Source of the DNA: Paracoccaceae bacterium
Lineage (GTDB): Bacteria > Pseudomonadota > Alphaproteobacteria > Rhodobacterales > Rhodobacteraceae
Assembly (NCBI GenBank): GCA_028749255.1
Contig: JAQTYE010000003.1
Coordinates: 1-44,265 of the forward strand
DNA: 44,265 nucleotides
Reading direction: 5' to 3'
Shown here: piece after piece, positions 36,660 to 44,265 of the stretch
Layout: the number at the start of each line of letters is the position of its first letter
How positions within the stretch are numbered: the first letter of the stretch is position 1
Program-made: the position numbers and the translations under genes
The notes under the pieces: generated by a model
Database searches by the model: none
The model's input: only the letters and a program-made list of their open reading frames with translations
What the model was told of the DNA's origin: nothing

Positions 36660-38735
36660 ATGCAAACCCAATATCGCCTTGGCATCGACGCCGGGGGCAC
36701 CTTCACCGATTTCATTCTGGCCGACCGCGATGGCCATGTGCGCATCGTCAAGGCCCTGTCAACGCCGCAAGACCCGACGCTGGCCATCCGAAACGGGCTG
36801 GCGCTGATCGAGGAAGAAACCGGGATTTCCCCGGCCGAGATCGTCTCGAATGCCGATCTGTGCATCAACGGCACCACCGTCGGACTGAACGCGTTGATCA
36901 CCCATCGCGGCGCCAAGACCGGGCTGATCGCCACCGCAGGCCACGAGGACAGCATCGAAATCCGGCTGGGCCACAAAGAAGACGGCTATCGCTATGACCC
37001 GGAATATCCGCCCGCCACGATGCTGGTGCCGCGCCATCTGCGCCATGGCGTGCGTGAACGGGTGATTTCGACCGGCGCGGTGCACACGCCCCTGAACGAG
37101 GACGACGTGCGCGCCGCCTGCCGCCATTTTCTGGCTGAAGGCGTGCAATCGGTCGCGATCTCTTTCGTCTGGTCGGTGCTGCACCCCGACCATGAACGCC
37201 GCGCCGCCGAGATCGTGCGCGAGATGATGCCCGATGTAATGCTGACCGTCGGCAGCGAGCTTTATCCGCAGGTGCGCGAATACACCCGCACCTCGACCGC
37301 CATCGTGAACGCCTATCTGGGCCCGATCCTGGCGCAATATGTCGAGGCCGTGGACCGTCAGTTCCGTGCCATGGGCGCCAAGAACCCGGTGCGCTATTTC
37401 CAGTCGAACGGCGGTCTGGCCACCGGCGAGATCGTGGCGAACCAGGCGGTCTATGCGATCAACTCGGGGCCTGCCTCGGCGCCGCAGGCCGCGCTGTATC
37501 TGGGCCAACCCTATGGCGAGGAAAACCTGATCACGGTCGATATGGGCGGCACCTCGTTCGATATCACGCTGACCTGGCAGGGCCGTGCGAACGTGTCGAA
37601 AAACATCGACTTCCTGCGCTATCGCATTGGTATTCCGATGATTCAGGTCGAAACCCTGGGCGCGGGCGGTGGCTCGATCGGCTGGATCGACCCGATGGGC
37701 CTGCTGCAGATGGGGCCGCAATCGGCGGGCTCTGAACCGGGTCCGGCCTGCTATGGCCGTGGTGGCACGCAACCCACGACGACCGACGCCAATCTGGTGC
37801 TGGGTTACCTCAGCCCGGGCGGTCTGGTTGGTGGGCGCCTGCCGCTGGACGTGGAAAAGGCGCGTGAGGCGATCCGCATCCATCTGGCCGAACCGCTGGG
37901 CCTGTCGGTGGAACGTGCCGCCTACGGCATGTTCACCATCGTCAACACCAACATGGTCAACGGCATCCGTCGCGTCTCGGTCGAGCGCGGCTATGATCCG
38001 CGCGATTTCGTGCTGAACTGCGCAGGTGGGGCCACCGGGTCACATATCATGGCGCTGGCGCGGGAAATCGGGATCCGCAAGGTGATGATTTCGAAACTCG
38101 CCTCGGGTCTGTGCGCCTATGGTCAGATCCTGTCGGATGTGAAGTATAACTACATGGCCCCTGCCCCGATCCGTCTGGAAGGCGCCGAGGCCGCGGCCCA
38201 GCTGGACGCGCTGTTCAACGGGCTCGAAATCAAGGGACGGGCGGACCTGACGCAAGACGGTTTTGCCGAAGACCGCATCGGCATCCGCCGCAGTCTGGAC
38301 ATGCGCTATGTCGGTCAGGTGCATGAATGCACCGTTTCGGTCGATCCGTTCGAGATCACCGAAGCCAGCCTGGACCGCCTGAAAGCCGCCTTCCACGCCC
38401 GCCACGAAGAGCTGTACACCTATTCCGAGCCCAACAGCGCGGTCGAGGTGGTCAACGTCGAAAGTGCCATCGCGGGCAAGGTTGATCGTCCGAACAGGAT
38501 GCGCCTTGCGCCCGGAAAGGGCTCGGAAGCGGCCGTCAAGGGCCTGCGCCCGATGATCTTTGCCGCCGATGGCGTGTCACAGGAAACCCCGGTCTTCGAC
38601 GGCGCGGCCCTGGGCGCGGGCGACACCGTGCGCGGCCCGGCGGTGATCGAAGAGGTCACGACGACACTGGTGATCGAACCCGGCTGGACCGCCGTTCTGG
38701 ATGAAAACGGCACCTATGTCGTGACCGCCGACTGA
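36660..38735 (+). CDS. hyuA: hydantoinase A/oxoprolinase-family subunit
   Basis: A 691-residue HyuA-type subunit with an ASKHA (acetate kinase/Hsp70-like) ATP-binding fold. The first phosphate loop GIDAGGTFTDF is at residues 9-19 and the second DMGGTSFDI near 295. The C-terminal half has the oxoprolinase block with AGGATGSHIMALARE near 457-471. It uses ATP to phosphorylate the amide of a cyclic substrate. The ATG at 36660 follows an ACAGGACAACCGCA leader. It pairs with hyuB. Full length for the family; no break was seen. Confidence 0.94.
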   Translation: MQTQYRLGIDAGGTFTDFILADRDGHVRIVKALSTPQDPTLAIRNGLALIEEETGISPAEIVSNADLCINGTTVGLNALITHRGAKTGLIATAGHEDSIEIRLGHKEDGYRYDPEYPPATMLVPRHLRHGVRERVISTGAVHTPLNEDDVRAACRHFLAEGVQSVAISFVWSVLHPDHERRAAEIVREMMPDVMLTVGSELYPQVREYTRTSTAIVNAYLGPILAQYVEAVDRQFRAMGAKNPVRYFQSNGGLATGEIVANQAVYAINSGPASAPQAALYLGQPYGEENLITVDMGGTSFDITLTWQGRANVSKNIDFLRYRIGIPMIQVETLGAGGGSIGWIDPMGLLQMGPQSAGSEPGPACYGRGGTQPTTTDANLVLGYLSPGGLVGGRLPLDVEKAREAIRIHLAEPLGLSVERAAYGMFTIVNTNMVNGIRRVSVERGYDPRDFVLNCAGGATGSHIMALAREIGIRKVMISKLASGLCAYGQILSDVKYNYMAPAPIRLEGAEAAAQLDALFNGLEIKGRADLTQDGFAEDRIGIRRSLDMRYVGQVHECTVSVDPFEITEASLDRLKAAFHARHEELYTYSEPNSAVEVVNVESAIAGKVDRPNRMRLAPGKGSEAAVKGLRPMIFAADGVSQETPVFDGAALGAGDTVRGPAVIEEVTTTLVIEPGWTAVLDENGTYVVTAD

Positions 38736-38772
38736 GCCCCACGGCCCGCCCGGTCCCCTGTCTGCCCGAGGC

Positions 38773-39465
38773 TCACGCCTCGGGCAGCGTATCGCTTGCG
38801 GCACCGCGCGGGGCCCCATCCAGAATATCGCGCCGCATCGCCGCCACAGCCGCCGCCGCGTCCCGGCGCAACAGGGCCAGCAGAATATCGTCGTGATAGA
38901 TGGCCGTGCGTTGCATATTGGCCTGATCGGGGGTCTGCACCCGCACCATCGGCCCCAACCGCATCCACAACGGGTCCAGCACCTCGGCCAGAAAATGGAT
39001 CTGCGCCGCCGCCGCGATCGCGCGATGAAACCGCAGATTGGCGGCCAGAAAGGCGGTGGTATCCCCTGCCGCAGCCGCCTGCCGCATCGCGGCACAATCC
39101 GCGCCCAACTCGGCCAGCGCTGCCTCGCTGCGCCGCACCGCCGCCGCCGCCACCGCCTCGGTTTCCAGCACCAGACGCAGACGGGTCAGATCGGCGCGGT
39201 CCTTCGGGCTCAGTTCGGGGACGACCATCGTGCGCCCGGGTGTAGAGGTCAGCGCCCCCAGGCTTTCCAACCGCTGCACCGCGTCGCGCACCGGCATCAG
39301 GCTGGTGCCCATCTGCTGCGCCAGGGCCCGCAACGGCAGCTTTTGCCCCGGCGCGAACCGCCCCGCCATCAGATCATCGCGCAACCGGCGAAAGACCTGT
39401 TCGTGCAGCGGGCCTGTGGCATCCCGCGCAAGGGGGGCCGGGTCCGCGCGGGTCAGGAGTGTCAT
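38773..39465 (-). CDS. GntR-family transcriptional regulator (FadR/FCD type)
   Basis: A 230-residue regulator. The N-terminal winged helix (residues 17-80, with FRRLRDDLMAGRFAPGQKLPLRALAQQMGTSLMPVRDAVQRLESLG) is typical GntR. The C-terminal all-helical FCD domain (about 95-215) has RLVLETEAVAAAAV and a metal-type His pattern (NLRFHRAI). It binds a small carboxylate or amine-derived ligand. The ATG at 39465 has AAGAGG upstream; a longer frame to 39504 lacks one. It is divergent from the class III aminotransferase, with two GTTATAAC boxes between. Confidence 0.93.
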   Translation of the reverse strand: MTLLTRADPAPLARDATGPLHEQVFRRLRDDLMAGRFAPGQKLPLRALAQQMGTSLMPVRDAVQRLESLGALTSTPGRTMVVPELSPKDRADLTRLRLVLETEAVAAAAVRRSEAALAELGADCAAMRQAAAAGDTTAFLAANLRFHRAIAAAAQIHFLAEVLDPLWMRLGPMVRVQTPDQANMQRTAIYHDDILLALLRRDAAAAVAAMRRDILDGAPRGAASDTLPEA

Positions 39466-39486
39466 CGGGCAGGCCTCTTGAATTTT

Positions 39487-39494
39487 GTTATAAC
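39487..39494. promoter_or_regulatory. GTTATAAC palindrome 1, likely GntR operator
   Basis: A perfect 8-bp palindrome in TTTTGTTATAACGAA, 22 bp upstream of the gntR start codon. An identical box lies 63 bp away at 39550-39557. Confidence 0.6.
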
Positions 39495-39549
39495 GAACAG
39501 CCAAGAACCGTTGCGAAAACCCCGGCTTGGTGGGAAGATCCCCTCAATC

Positions 39550-39557
39550 GTTATAAC
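39550..39557. promoter_or_regulatory. GTTATAAC palindrome 2, likely GntR operator
   Basis: The second copy of the palindrome, in ATCGTTATAACACA, 20 bp upstream of the aminotransferase start. The 63-bp spacing (about six helical turns) would allow looping between two bound dimers. Confidence 0.6.
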
Positions 39558-39576
39558 ACACATCTGCAGGATTCCC

Positions 39577-40959
39577 ATGTCAACCATCTCGAACTCGCTG
39601 GCTAGCGCCGACATCGCCGCCACGCTGCACCCCTATACCAACGCGCGCAAACACGAACAGACCGGCCCGATGATCATCGAACGCGGCGATGGCATCCGGG
39701 TCTGGGACAGCAACGGCAAGGACTATATCGAGGGGCTGGCGGGGCTGTGGTCGGTGGCGGTCGGGTTTTCGGAAAAACGCCTGGCCGACGCCGCCTATCA
39801 GCAAATGCTGAAGCTGCCCTATTACCACACCTTCACCTCGAAGGCGCATGAACCCGCGATCCGGCTGGCCGAGAAACTGGTCGAGATGACCCCCGAAAAC
39901 CTGACCCGGGTGTTTTTCACCTCGTCCGGGTCCGAGGCGAATGACACGATCATCAAGATGCTGTGGTTCATGAACAACGCCCTCGGTCGCCCCGAGAAAA
40001 AGAAATTCCTGGCCCGCACCAAGGGCTATCACGGCATCACCATCGCCTCGGGCAGCCTGACCGGCCTGCCCGTCAACCACCGCGATTTCGACCTGCCCGC
40101 GATCCCGGTGCGTCATCTGACCTGCCCGCATCACTACCGCTTCGGCCAGCCCGGCGAATCCGAGACCGACTTCACCGCCCGGCTGCTGGCCGAGGCCGAG
40201 GCCGTCATTCTGGAGGAAGGCCCCGAAACCATCGCCGGTTTCATCGGCGAGCCGGTGATGGCGGCGGGCGGCGTGATGACCCCGCCCGAAGGCTATTGGC
40301 CGGGGATCGAGGCGCTGTGCCGGAAATACGACATCGTGCTGATTTCGGACGAGGTGATCTGTGGTTTCGGGCGGCTGGGCACGCCGTTTGGCTGCCAGAA
40401 ATACGGCTTCACCCCTGATATCATGACCGTGTCGAAACAGATCGCCTCGTCCTATATGCCGCTGGCGGCGGTGGTGTTCAGCGACAAGATCTATCAGGCG
40501 ATTGCCGATCATACCGCAACGCTGAACAATTTCGGCCACGGCTTCACCGCCTCGGGGCATCCGGTGGCGACCGCCGTCGCGCTGGAGAACCTCGCGATCA
40601 TCGAAGAGCGCGACCTGATGGGCAATGCGGCGCGGCTGGAGGCGGTCTTCCAGGCCGGGCTGCGTCGGTTCGCCGACCATCCGCTCGTCGGCGAGGCGCG
40701 CGGCACCGGGCTGATCGGGGCATTGGAACTGGTGGCCGACAAGGCGACGAAACAGCCCTTCGAACCGATGGGCCGGGTCGGCGCCATCGCCGCCGAGGAA
40801 GGCAATGCCGCCGGGCTGATTTTCCGCGCGATTGGCGATCAGATCGCGCTTTGCCCGCCGCTGATCGTGACCGAGGACGACATCACCGAAATCTTCGCAC
40901 GCCTGTCGATTGCGCTGGATCGCACCCAGGCCCGGCTGGCGGCAGAAACCGCCGCCTGA
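39577..40959 (+). CDS. class III aminotransferase (omega-amino acid/polyamine type)
   Basis: A 460-residue PLP enzyme of the class III (ornithine/omega) family. PLP lysine is Lys287 in TVSKQIASSYMPL, Asp258 is in ISDEVICGFGRLG, and SGSEAND at 116-122 is the phosphate cup. The chain resembles aminotransferases that act on omega-amino acids, taurine or polyamines with pyruvate. The ATG at 39577 has GCAGGA upstream; a long upstream open frame is a shadow of the gntR gene. It is probably repressed by the divergent GntR regulator. A bidirectional terminator follows. Confidence 0.92.
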   Translation: MSTISNSLASADIAATLHPYTNARKHEQTGPMIIERGDGIRVWDSNGKDYIEGLAGLWSVAVGFSEKRLADAAYQQMLKLPYYHTFTSKAHEPAIRLAEKLVEMTPENLTRVFFTSSGSEANDTIIKMLWFMNNALGRPEKKKFLARTKGYHGITIASGSLTGLPVNHRDFDLPAIPVRHLTCPHHYRFGQPGESETDFTARLLAEAEAVILEEGPETIAGFIGEPVMAAGGVMTPPEGYWPGIEALCRKYDIVLISDEVICGFGRLGTPFGCQKYGFTPDIMTVSKQIASSYMPLAAVVFSDKIYQAIADHTATLNNFGHGFTASGHPVATAVALENLAIIEERDLMGNAARLEAVFQAGLRRFADHPLVGEARGTGLIGALELVADKATKQPFEPMGRVGAIAAEEGNAAGLIFRAIGDQIALCPPLIVTEDDITEIFARLSIALDRTQARLAAETAA

Positions 40960-40978
40960 GCGCCCCTGAACCATGAAA

Positions 40979-41005
40979 AACGCCCGGGCATTTTGCCCGG
41001 GCGTT
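40979..41005. terminator. bidirectional intrinsic terminator
   Basis: A 12-bp stem (40979-40990 with 40994-41005) has a three-base loop. On the minus strand it is followed by CGTTTTTC-like T residues, on the plus strand by CGCATTTT. It serves the convergent aminotransferase and binding-protein genes. Confidence 0.85.
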
Positions 41006-41046
41006 CGCATTTTGGGACCGGGGCGGAAGAACCGCGCCCGCCCGGA

Positions 41047-42246
41047 TCATTTCATCAGCGCATCCATCGGCACCGGCTCGGAAATGGTCCATTCATCAAC
41101 CACCCCCGGTTTGCCTGCCGTGGTTTCCACGATCAGATAGCGCGCCTTGTTCTGGTGGTGCAGGTCCGAGGTGAAGGTGCGCGGGCCAAACAGCGTCGGC
41201 TCGTTGTCCATTTTCTCCAGCTCGGCCACCACCGCGTCGGCGTCAATCGTGCCCGCGCGCTCCACCGCCTTGGCCCAGACGTCGATCATCGAATAGCCCG
41301 GATAGGTGTATTGCGTCGCCGGGTCCGATCCGGTCTTTTCCTTGTAAAGCGCGTTGAACGCATTCACATCCGGGTTCGGGTCATCGCCATAGACCGAACC
41401 CTGCACCGGCACATAGAAATTCGACAGATCCGGCACCGCCGACAGCCAATAGCTGCCATCCACCGCCGAGCCGTTCAGGATCATCGAGTTGATCCCCGCC
41501 GCGCGGATCTGCTTGATCGCAGACACCGCGCCCGGCATCATCGTGCACAGCATGATCGCATCGGGTTCCTTCGGCAGCGCCTTGATCCGGCTGATCTGCG
41601 ACGCGATCGAGGCGTCGTCGTTCTTGAACACATCCTCGCCCGCCAGCGTCGCATCCGTCAGTTTCGGCAGCATCCAGTCGAACCCGTCGCAGATGCCCTT
41701 GTTATAGACATAGCTGGTATCAAGCAGACGATAGAATTCGCGCGCGTCTTTCTTGGTATAGGCCCATTCGGCCATCGTCGCGCCCTGCACCGCCGCCAGA
41801 ACCGACGCCGAGAAGCTGTGCGGACCGACGCCCTGGATCCCCGCCTTGATCGATTCCGCGCACAGGAAGAATGAAATCTTGCCCGAGGATTCCGCGGTCA
41901 GCGCCGCGGGCGCGCCAAAGTCGTAATCGCAGGACACGACGACCATATCGGCGCCCTCGTCCAGCACGCTCAGGCCCGCCTTGGCGCCTTCGGCCCGGTC
42001 GGTCTTGGTGTCGGCATTGACCACCTTGATCTGTTTGCCCAGCAGGCCACCCGCGGCGTTGATCTCGTCGATGCGGATCATCGCAGCGTCTTGTGCGGGT
42101 TTGTCATAGGCCTGCATGAAGCCGCTTTCGGCGGTGGCAAAGCCCACCACGATATTGCCGTCGGCATCCTCGGCCAGCGCGCCCGTCGCGGGCCCGAGGC
42201 TCAGCGCCAGAACGCTCAGGCTCGTCATCAGTTGCGTGCGAAACAT
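41047..42246 (-). CDS. ABC-transporter substrate-binding protein, branched-chain amino acid type
   Basis: A 399-residue periplasmic protein: signal peptide (residues 1-25, cleavage after ALA) and a Peripla_BP_6 (LivK/AmiC/UrtA-like) type I fold. Marks include AAGGLLGKQIKVVNADTKTDR near 64-84 and YPGYSMIDVWAKAVERAG near 323. The ligand may be an amino acid, amide or urea-like compound. The ATG at 42246 has AAGGAGAG upstream. It is the last gene of the livH-livM-binding protein unit; the ATPase genes must lie left out or beyond the right edge. Confidence 0.9.
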   Translation of the reverse strand: MFRTQLMTSLSVLALSLGPATGALAEDADGNIVVGFATAESGFMQAYDKPAQDAAMIRIDEINAAGGLLGKQIKVVNADTKTDRAEGAKAGLSVLDEGADMVVVSCDYDFGAPAALTAESSGKISFFLCAESIKAGIQGVGPHSFSASVLAAVQGATMAEWAYTKKDAREFYRLLDTSYVYNKGICDGFDWMLPKLTDATLAGEDVFKNDDASIASQISRIKALPKEPDAIMLCTMMPGAVSAIKQIRAAGINSMILNGSAVDGSYWLSAVPDLSNFYVPVQGSVYGDDPNPDVNAFNALYKEKTGSDPATQYTYPGYSMIDVWAKAVERAGTIDADAVVAELEKMDNEPTLFGPRTFTSDLHHQNKARYLIVETTAGKPGVVDEWTISEPVPMDALMK

Positions 42247-42279
42247 GGAACTCTCCTTGTTGATGTCGGTTTACGACTG

Positions 42280-43371
42280 TTATGCGTCCCCGCCGGGGAC
42301 GGTTTGGTTTGCGGCAAGGGCAGGCCCCCGCCGGCCGCGCGCCCCGAAGGGCCACGCGAATTCACGAGAGAAAAGACCGTTCGGGCGTCGGGCAAGAATG
42401 GCGATCATCACCACGCCCAGCAGGATTTCCTGCAACCCGCCGGGCAGCGCGAAGGTCGAATTTCCGACCGGCACGCCGCGTTCCAGCCAGCGCAGGCCCT
42501 GGATCAGGAAGGACAGCAGCACCACCCCCGATACCGCCCCCGACAGCGTGCTCATGCCGCCCACGACCAGCATCGACAGGGTGATGAAGGTCAGCCCCAG
42601 ATAGAAGGTGTCGGGCGTCACGACGCCAATCGAATGCGCCATCAGCGCGCCACCCAGACCCATCACCACACCCGACAGGCCAAAGGCCACCAGCCGCACC
42701 TTGGGAATGTCGATCCCCGAGGCCAGCGCCGCCGTCGGTTCATCACGGGCGGCCCGCAATGCCAGCCCGAAGCGCGAAATCGCATGCGCCCAGGCCACGA
42801 AGATCGCGACAATCGCGCCGATCATATAGGGCCAGATCGTGCGCACGATCGGAATGCCGACGACCGAATTGGTGGCCGCCGTCACGCTTTCCCAGTTGGC
42901 ATAGATCGTGTTGATCATCGCCAGCATCGCAAAGGTCGCGATCGAGGCGGCAATCCCCGACAGCCGCATCAGCACCCGCCCGAACAGCAGCGCGAACACC
43001 CCCGCGAACAGCGCCGCCAGCACCGCCCCCGGCCCATAGGGCAGTTGCACCGCCTTGAGCCATTCGGGCAGGCCCGGGAAGGACAGCTCCTTCATCATCG
43101 GCGGCATCGTCAGCCAGGCGGCGGCATAGGCCCCCAGACAGGTGAAGCCGATGTGGCCAAAGCTCAACACGCCGGAATTGCCGACAAAGATGTAAAGCCC
43201 GACCACCAGAATGACGCGCACGAAGATGTCGATCATCGTCTGGTTGAAGGGCCGCGACCCGACCGCCTGCGAGATCAGCGCCAGCGCCACCATCAGCGCG
43301 GTCAGAATCAGCGGCGTGGCGATGGTGCGCAGCAGCACGGATTTCTGCGGTTTCTGGGTATCTTGCACCAT
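42280..43371 (-). CDS. LivM-type ABC permease
   Basis: A 363-residue inner-membrane permease with about nine to ten helices, and the LivM EAA-like loop ARDEPTAALASGIDIPKVRLVAFGLSG near 212-238. GNSGVLSFGHIGFTCLGAYAAA near 63-84 is a hallmark. It pairs with the LivH protein upstream (three-base gap). The start at 43371 has an N-terminal basic tail before helix 1. Confidence 0.92.
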   Translation of the reverse strand: MVQDTQKPQKSVLLRTIATPLILTALMVALALISQAVGSRPFNQTMIDIFVRVILVVGLYIFVGNSGVLSFGHIGFTCLGAYAAAWLTMPPMMKELSFPGLPEWLKAVQLPYGPGAVLAALFAGVFALLFGRVLMRLSGIAASIATFAMLAMINTIYANWESVTAATNSVVGIPIVRTIWPYMIGAIVAIFVAWAHAISRFGLALRAARDEPTAALASGIDIPKVRLVAFGLSGVVMGLGGALMAHSIGVVTPDTFYLGLTFITLSMLVVGGMSTLSGAVSGVVLLSFLIQGLRWLERGVPVGNSTFALPGGLQEILLGVVMIAILARRPNGLFSREFAWPFGARGRRGPALAANQTVPGGDA

Positions 43372-43374
43372 GCC

Positions 43375-44265
43375 TCAGACCCTTTCCTTGGTGCCGCGCG
43401 CGGCAATCAGCCCTTGCGGGCGGAACAAAAGCACGAGGATCACCGCCCCGTAGACGAAGGCATCGCGGAACGGCCGCGCCTCGGGGGGCAGCACGGTCTG
43501 CATCACGACCGAAGCCGCCCCGATCAGGAAGCCCGCCAAAACCGCGCCTTCCAGACTGCCCAGGCCCCCGATCACCGTGGCGATGAATGCCATCAGCATC
43601 ACCGCGCCGCCCATCTGGATATCGACGGTGCCGGTCTGACTGCCCAGAATGATGGCGATGGCACCGGCCAGCGCCCCCGACAGCGCGAAAGCGCCCATGA
43701 TCACGCGGTTCGCCCGCACGCCGAGCATCCGCGCCATGGTGAAATTCTCGGCCGCGGCACGCATCTCCAGCCCGAAGCGGGTGCGGCGCACAAAGACCGA
43801 CAGACCGATCAGCATGACCAGCGTCGCGATGATGGTAATCAGCTGCAACAGCGGCATCCGCGCGCCCAGAAACTCGATCGGCTGACTCAGCGCGGGCAAA
43901 AGCGAGATCGACTTCGGGCGGCTGGAAAACAGCATCAGCAGGAAATAGCGGATCACGAAGCCAAGCGCGAAAGAGGCGATCATCATCGTCGCGGGGCTGG
44001 CATGGCGAAAGCGGCGGAACACCGCCACCTCGGACAGCACGGACAGACCCGCCCCCACCGCCAGAATGAACGGGATCAACAGGAACCACGGCATCTTGCC
44101 CGCAAAGACAATCGCCACCGCATCGACCGAGGGCCACAGCAGCGCAAACACCGCAAAGGCGATCACATCGCCATGCGCGAAGTTGACCAGCCGCATCACC
44201 CCGAAGACCAGCGCGATCCCCAGCGCCCCCAATGCATAAAGCGAGCCCAGACTGAGCGCATCAAA
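43375..44265 (-). CDS. LivH-type ABC permease, 5' end cut by window
   Basis: At least 296 residues of a LivH permease. The frame is open to the right edge, where it reads FDALSLGSLYALGALGIALVFG, so the true start lies outside. Helix 1 and the loop MRLVNFAHGD are typical, and MRAAAENFTMARMLGVRANRV near the middle is the EAA-like loop that contacts the ATPase. It forms the transmembrane pore with LivM. The TTG within the frame at 44232 is not the start. Confidence 0.9.
   Translation of the reverse strand, partial: FDALSLGSLYALGALGIALVFGVMRLVNFAHGDVIAFAVFALLWPSVDAVAIVFAGKMPWFLLIPFILAVGAGLSVLSEVAVFRRFRHASPATMMIASFALGFVIRYFLLMLFSSRPKSISLLPALSQPIEFLGARMPLLQLITIIATLVMLIGLSVFVRRTRFGLEMRAAAENFTMARMLGVRANRVIMGAFALSGALAGAIAIILGSQTGTVDIQMGGAVMLMAFIATVIGGLGSLEGAVLAGFLIGAASVVMQTVLPPEARPFRDAFVYGAVILVLLFRPQGLIAARGTKERV

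Overview
The window is a chromosomal segment of a high-GC alphaproteobacterium. It most likely belongs to the Rhodobacterales (Rhodobacteraceae/Paracoccaceae). Four things point there: the gene order alaS-recA-sulfotransferase-cckA-rsmB-guaB, a LexA operator of the Rhodobacter type upstream of recA, a perfect CtrA box upstream of cckA, and a two-gene unit resembling the head spikes of the Rhodobacter gene transfer agent (GTA). Nearly all of the sequence is protein coding. Most genes are housekeeping, transport or catabolic; the accessory part lies at about 27.2-34.6 kb.

Layout. 1-5 kb: a class II glutamine amidotransferase (cut by the window edge), a DUF1330 protein, alaS and recA, all on the minus strand. 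5-12 kb: a small sulfotransferase-like protein, the hybrid kinase cckA, an RsmB/NOP-type RNA methyltransferase, guaB and a SLAC1/TehA-type channel. 12-27 kb: an agmatinase-family ureohydrolase, a FemAB/GNAT-like protein, a tiny membrane protein, two EamA exporters, a FadL-type porin, a P-loop ATPase, metA (predicted to use acetyl-CoA), PPK2 with an overlapping TetR gene, an aminotransferase, a LysE/Lrp pair, a TPM-domain protein, a small outer-membrane barrel, an SDR and a secreted DUF2059 protein.

27.2-33.4 kb: tRNA-Ser(CGA) is followed by gene debris. This comprises the N-terminal third of a tyrosine-recombinase integrase, two unrecognised C-terminal remnants with overlapping stops, and the tail of a glycosyltransferase. 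Then comes a surface-glycan cluster (family 2 glycosyltransferase, nitroreductase-like protein, WcaF-like acetyltransferase, polysaccharide pyruvyl transferase) and a two-gene unit for a phage/GTA head-spike base and a LamG-like spike fibre. In Rhodobacter capsulatus the GTA head spikes bind a capsular polysaccharide, so receptor-binding and glycan genes may be linked here.

33.6-44.3 kb: an AraC regulator split by a one-base shift in a run of seven G/C; divergent hydantoinase/oxoprolinase genes hyuB-hyuA; a GntR regulator divergent from a class III aminotransferase, with two identical palindromes between them; and the livH-livM-binding protein part of a branched-chain-amino-acid-type ABC importer. 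Together these look like uptake and degradation of a nitrogenous compound.

Recurrent signals include an intergenic palindromic element in four gaps, intrinsic terminators, and several operator-like palindromes. No CRISPR array, rRNA gene or complete insertion sequence was seen.
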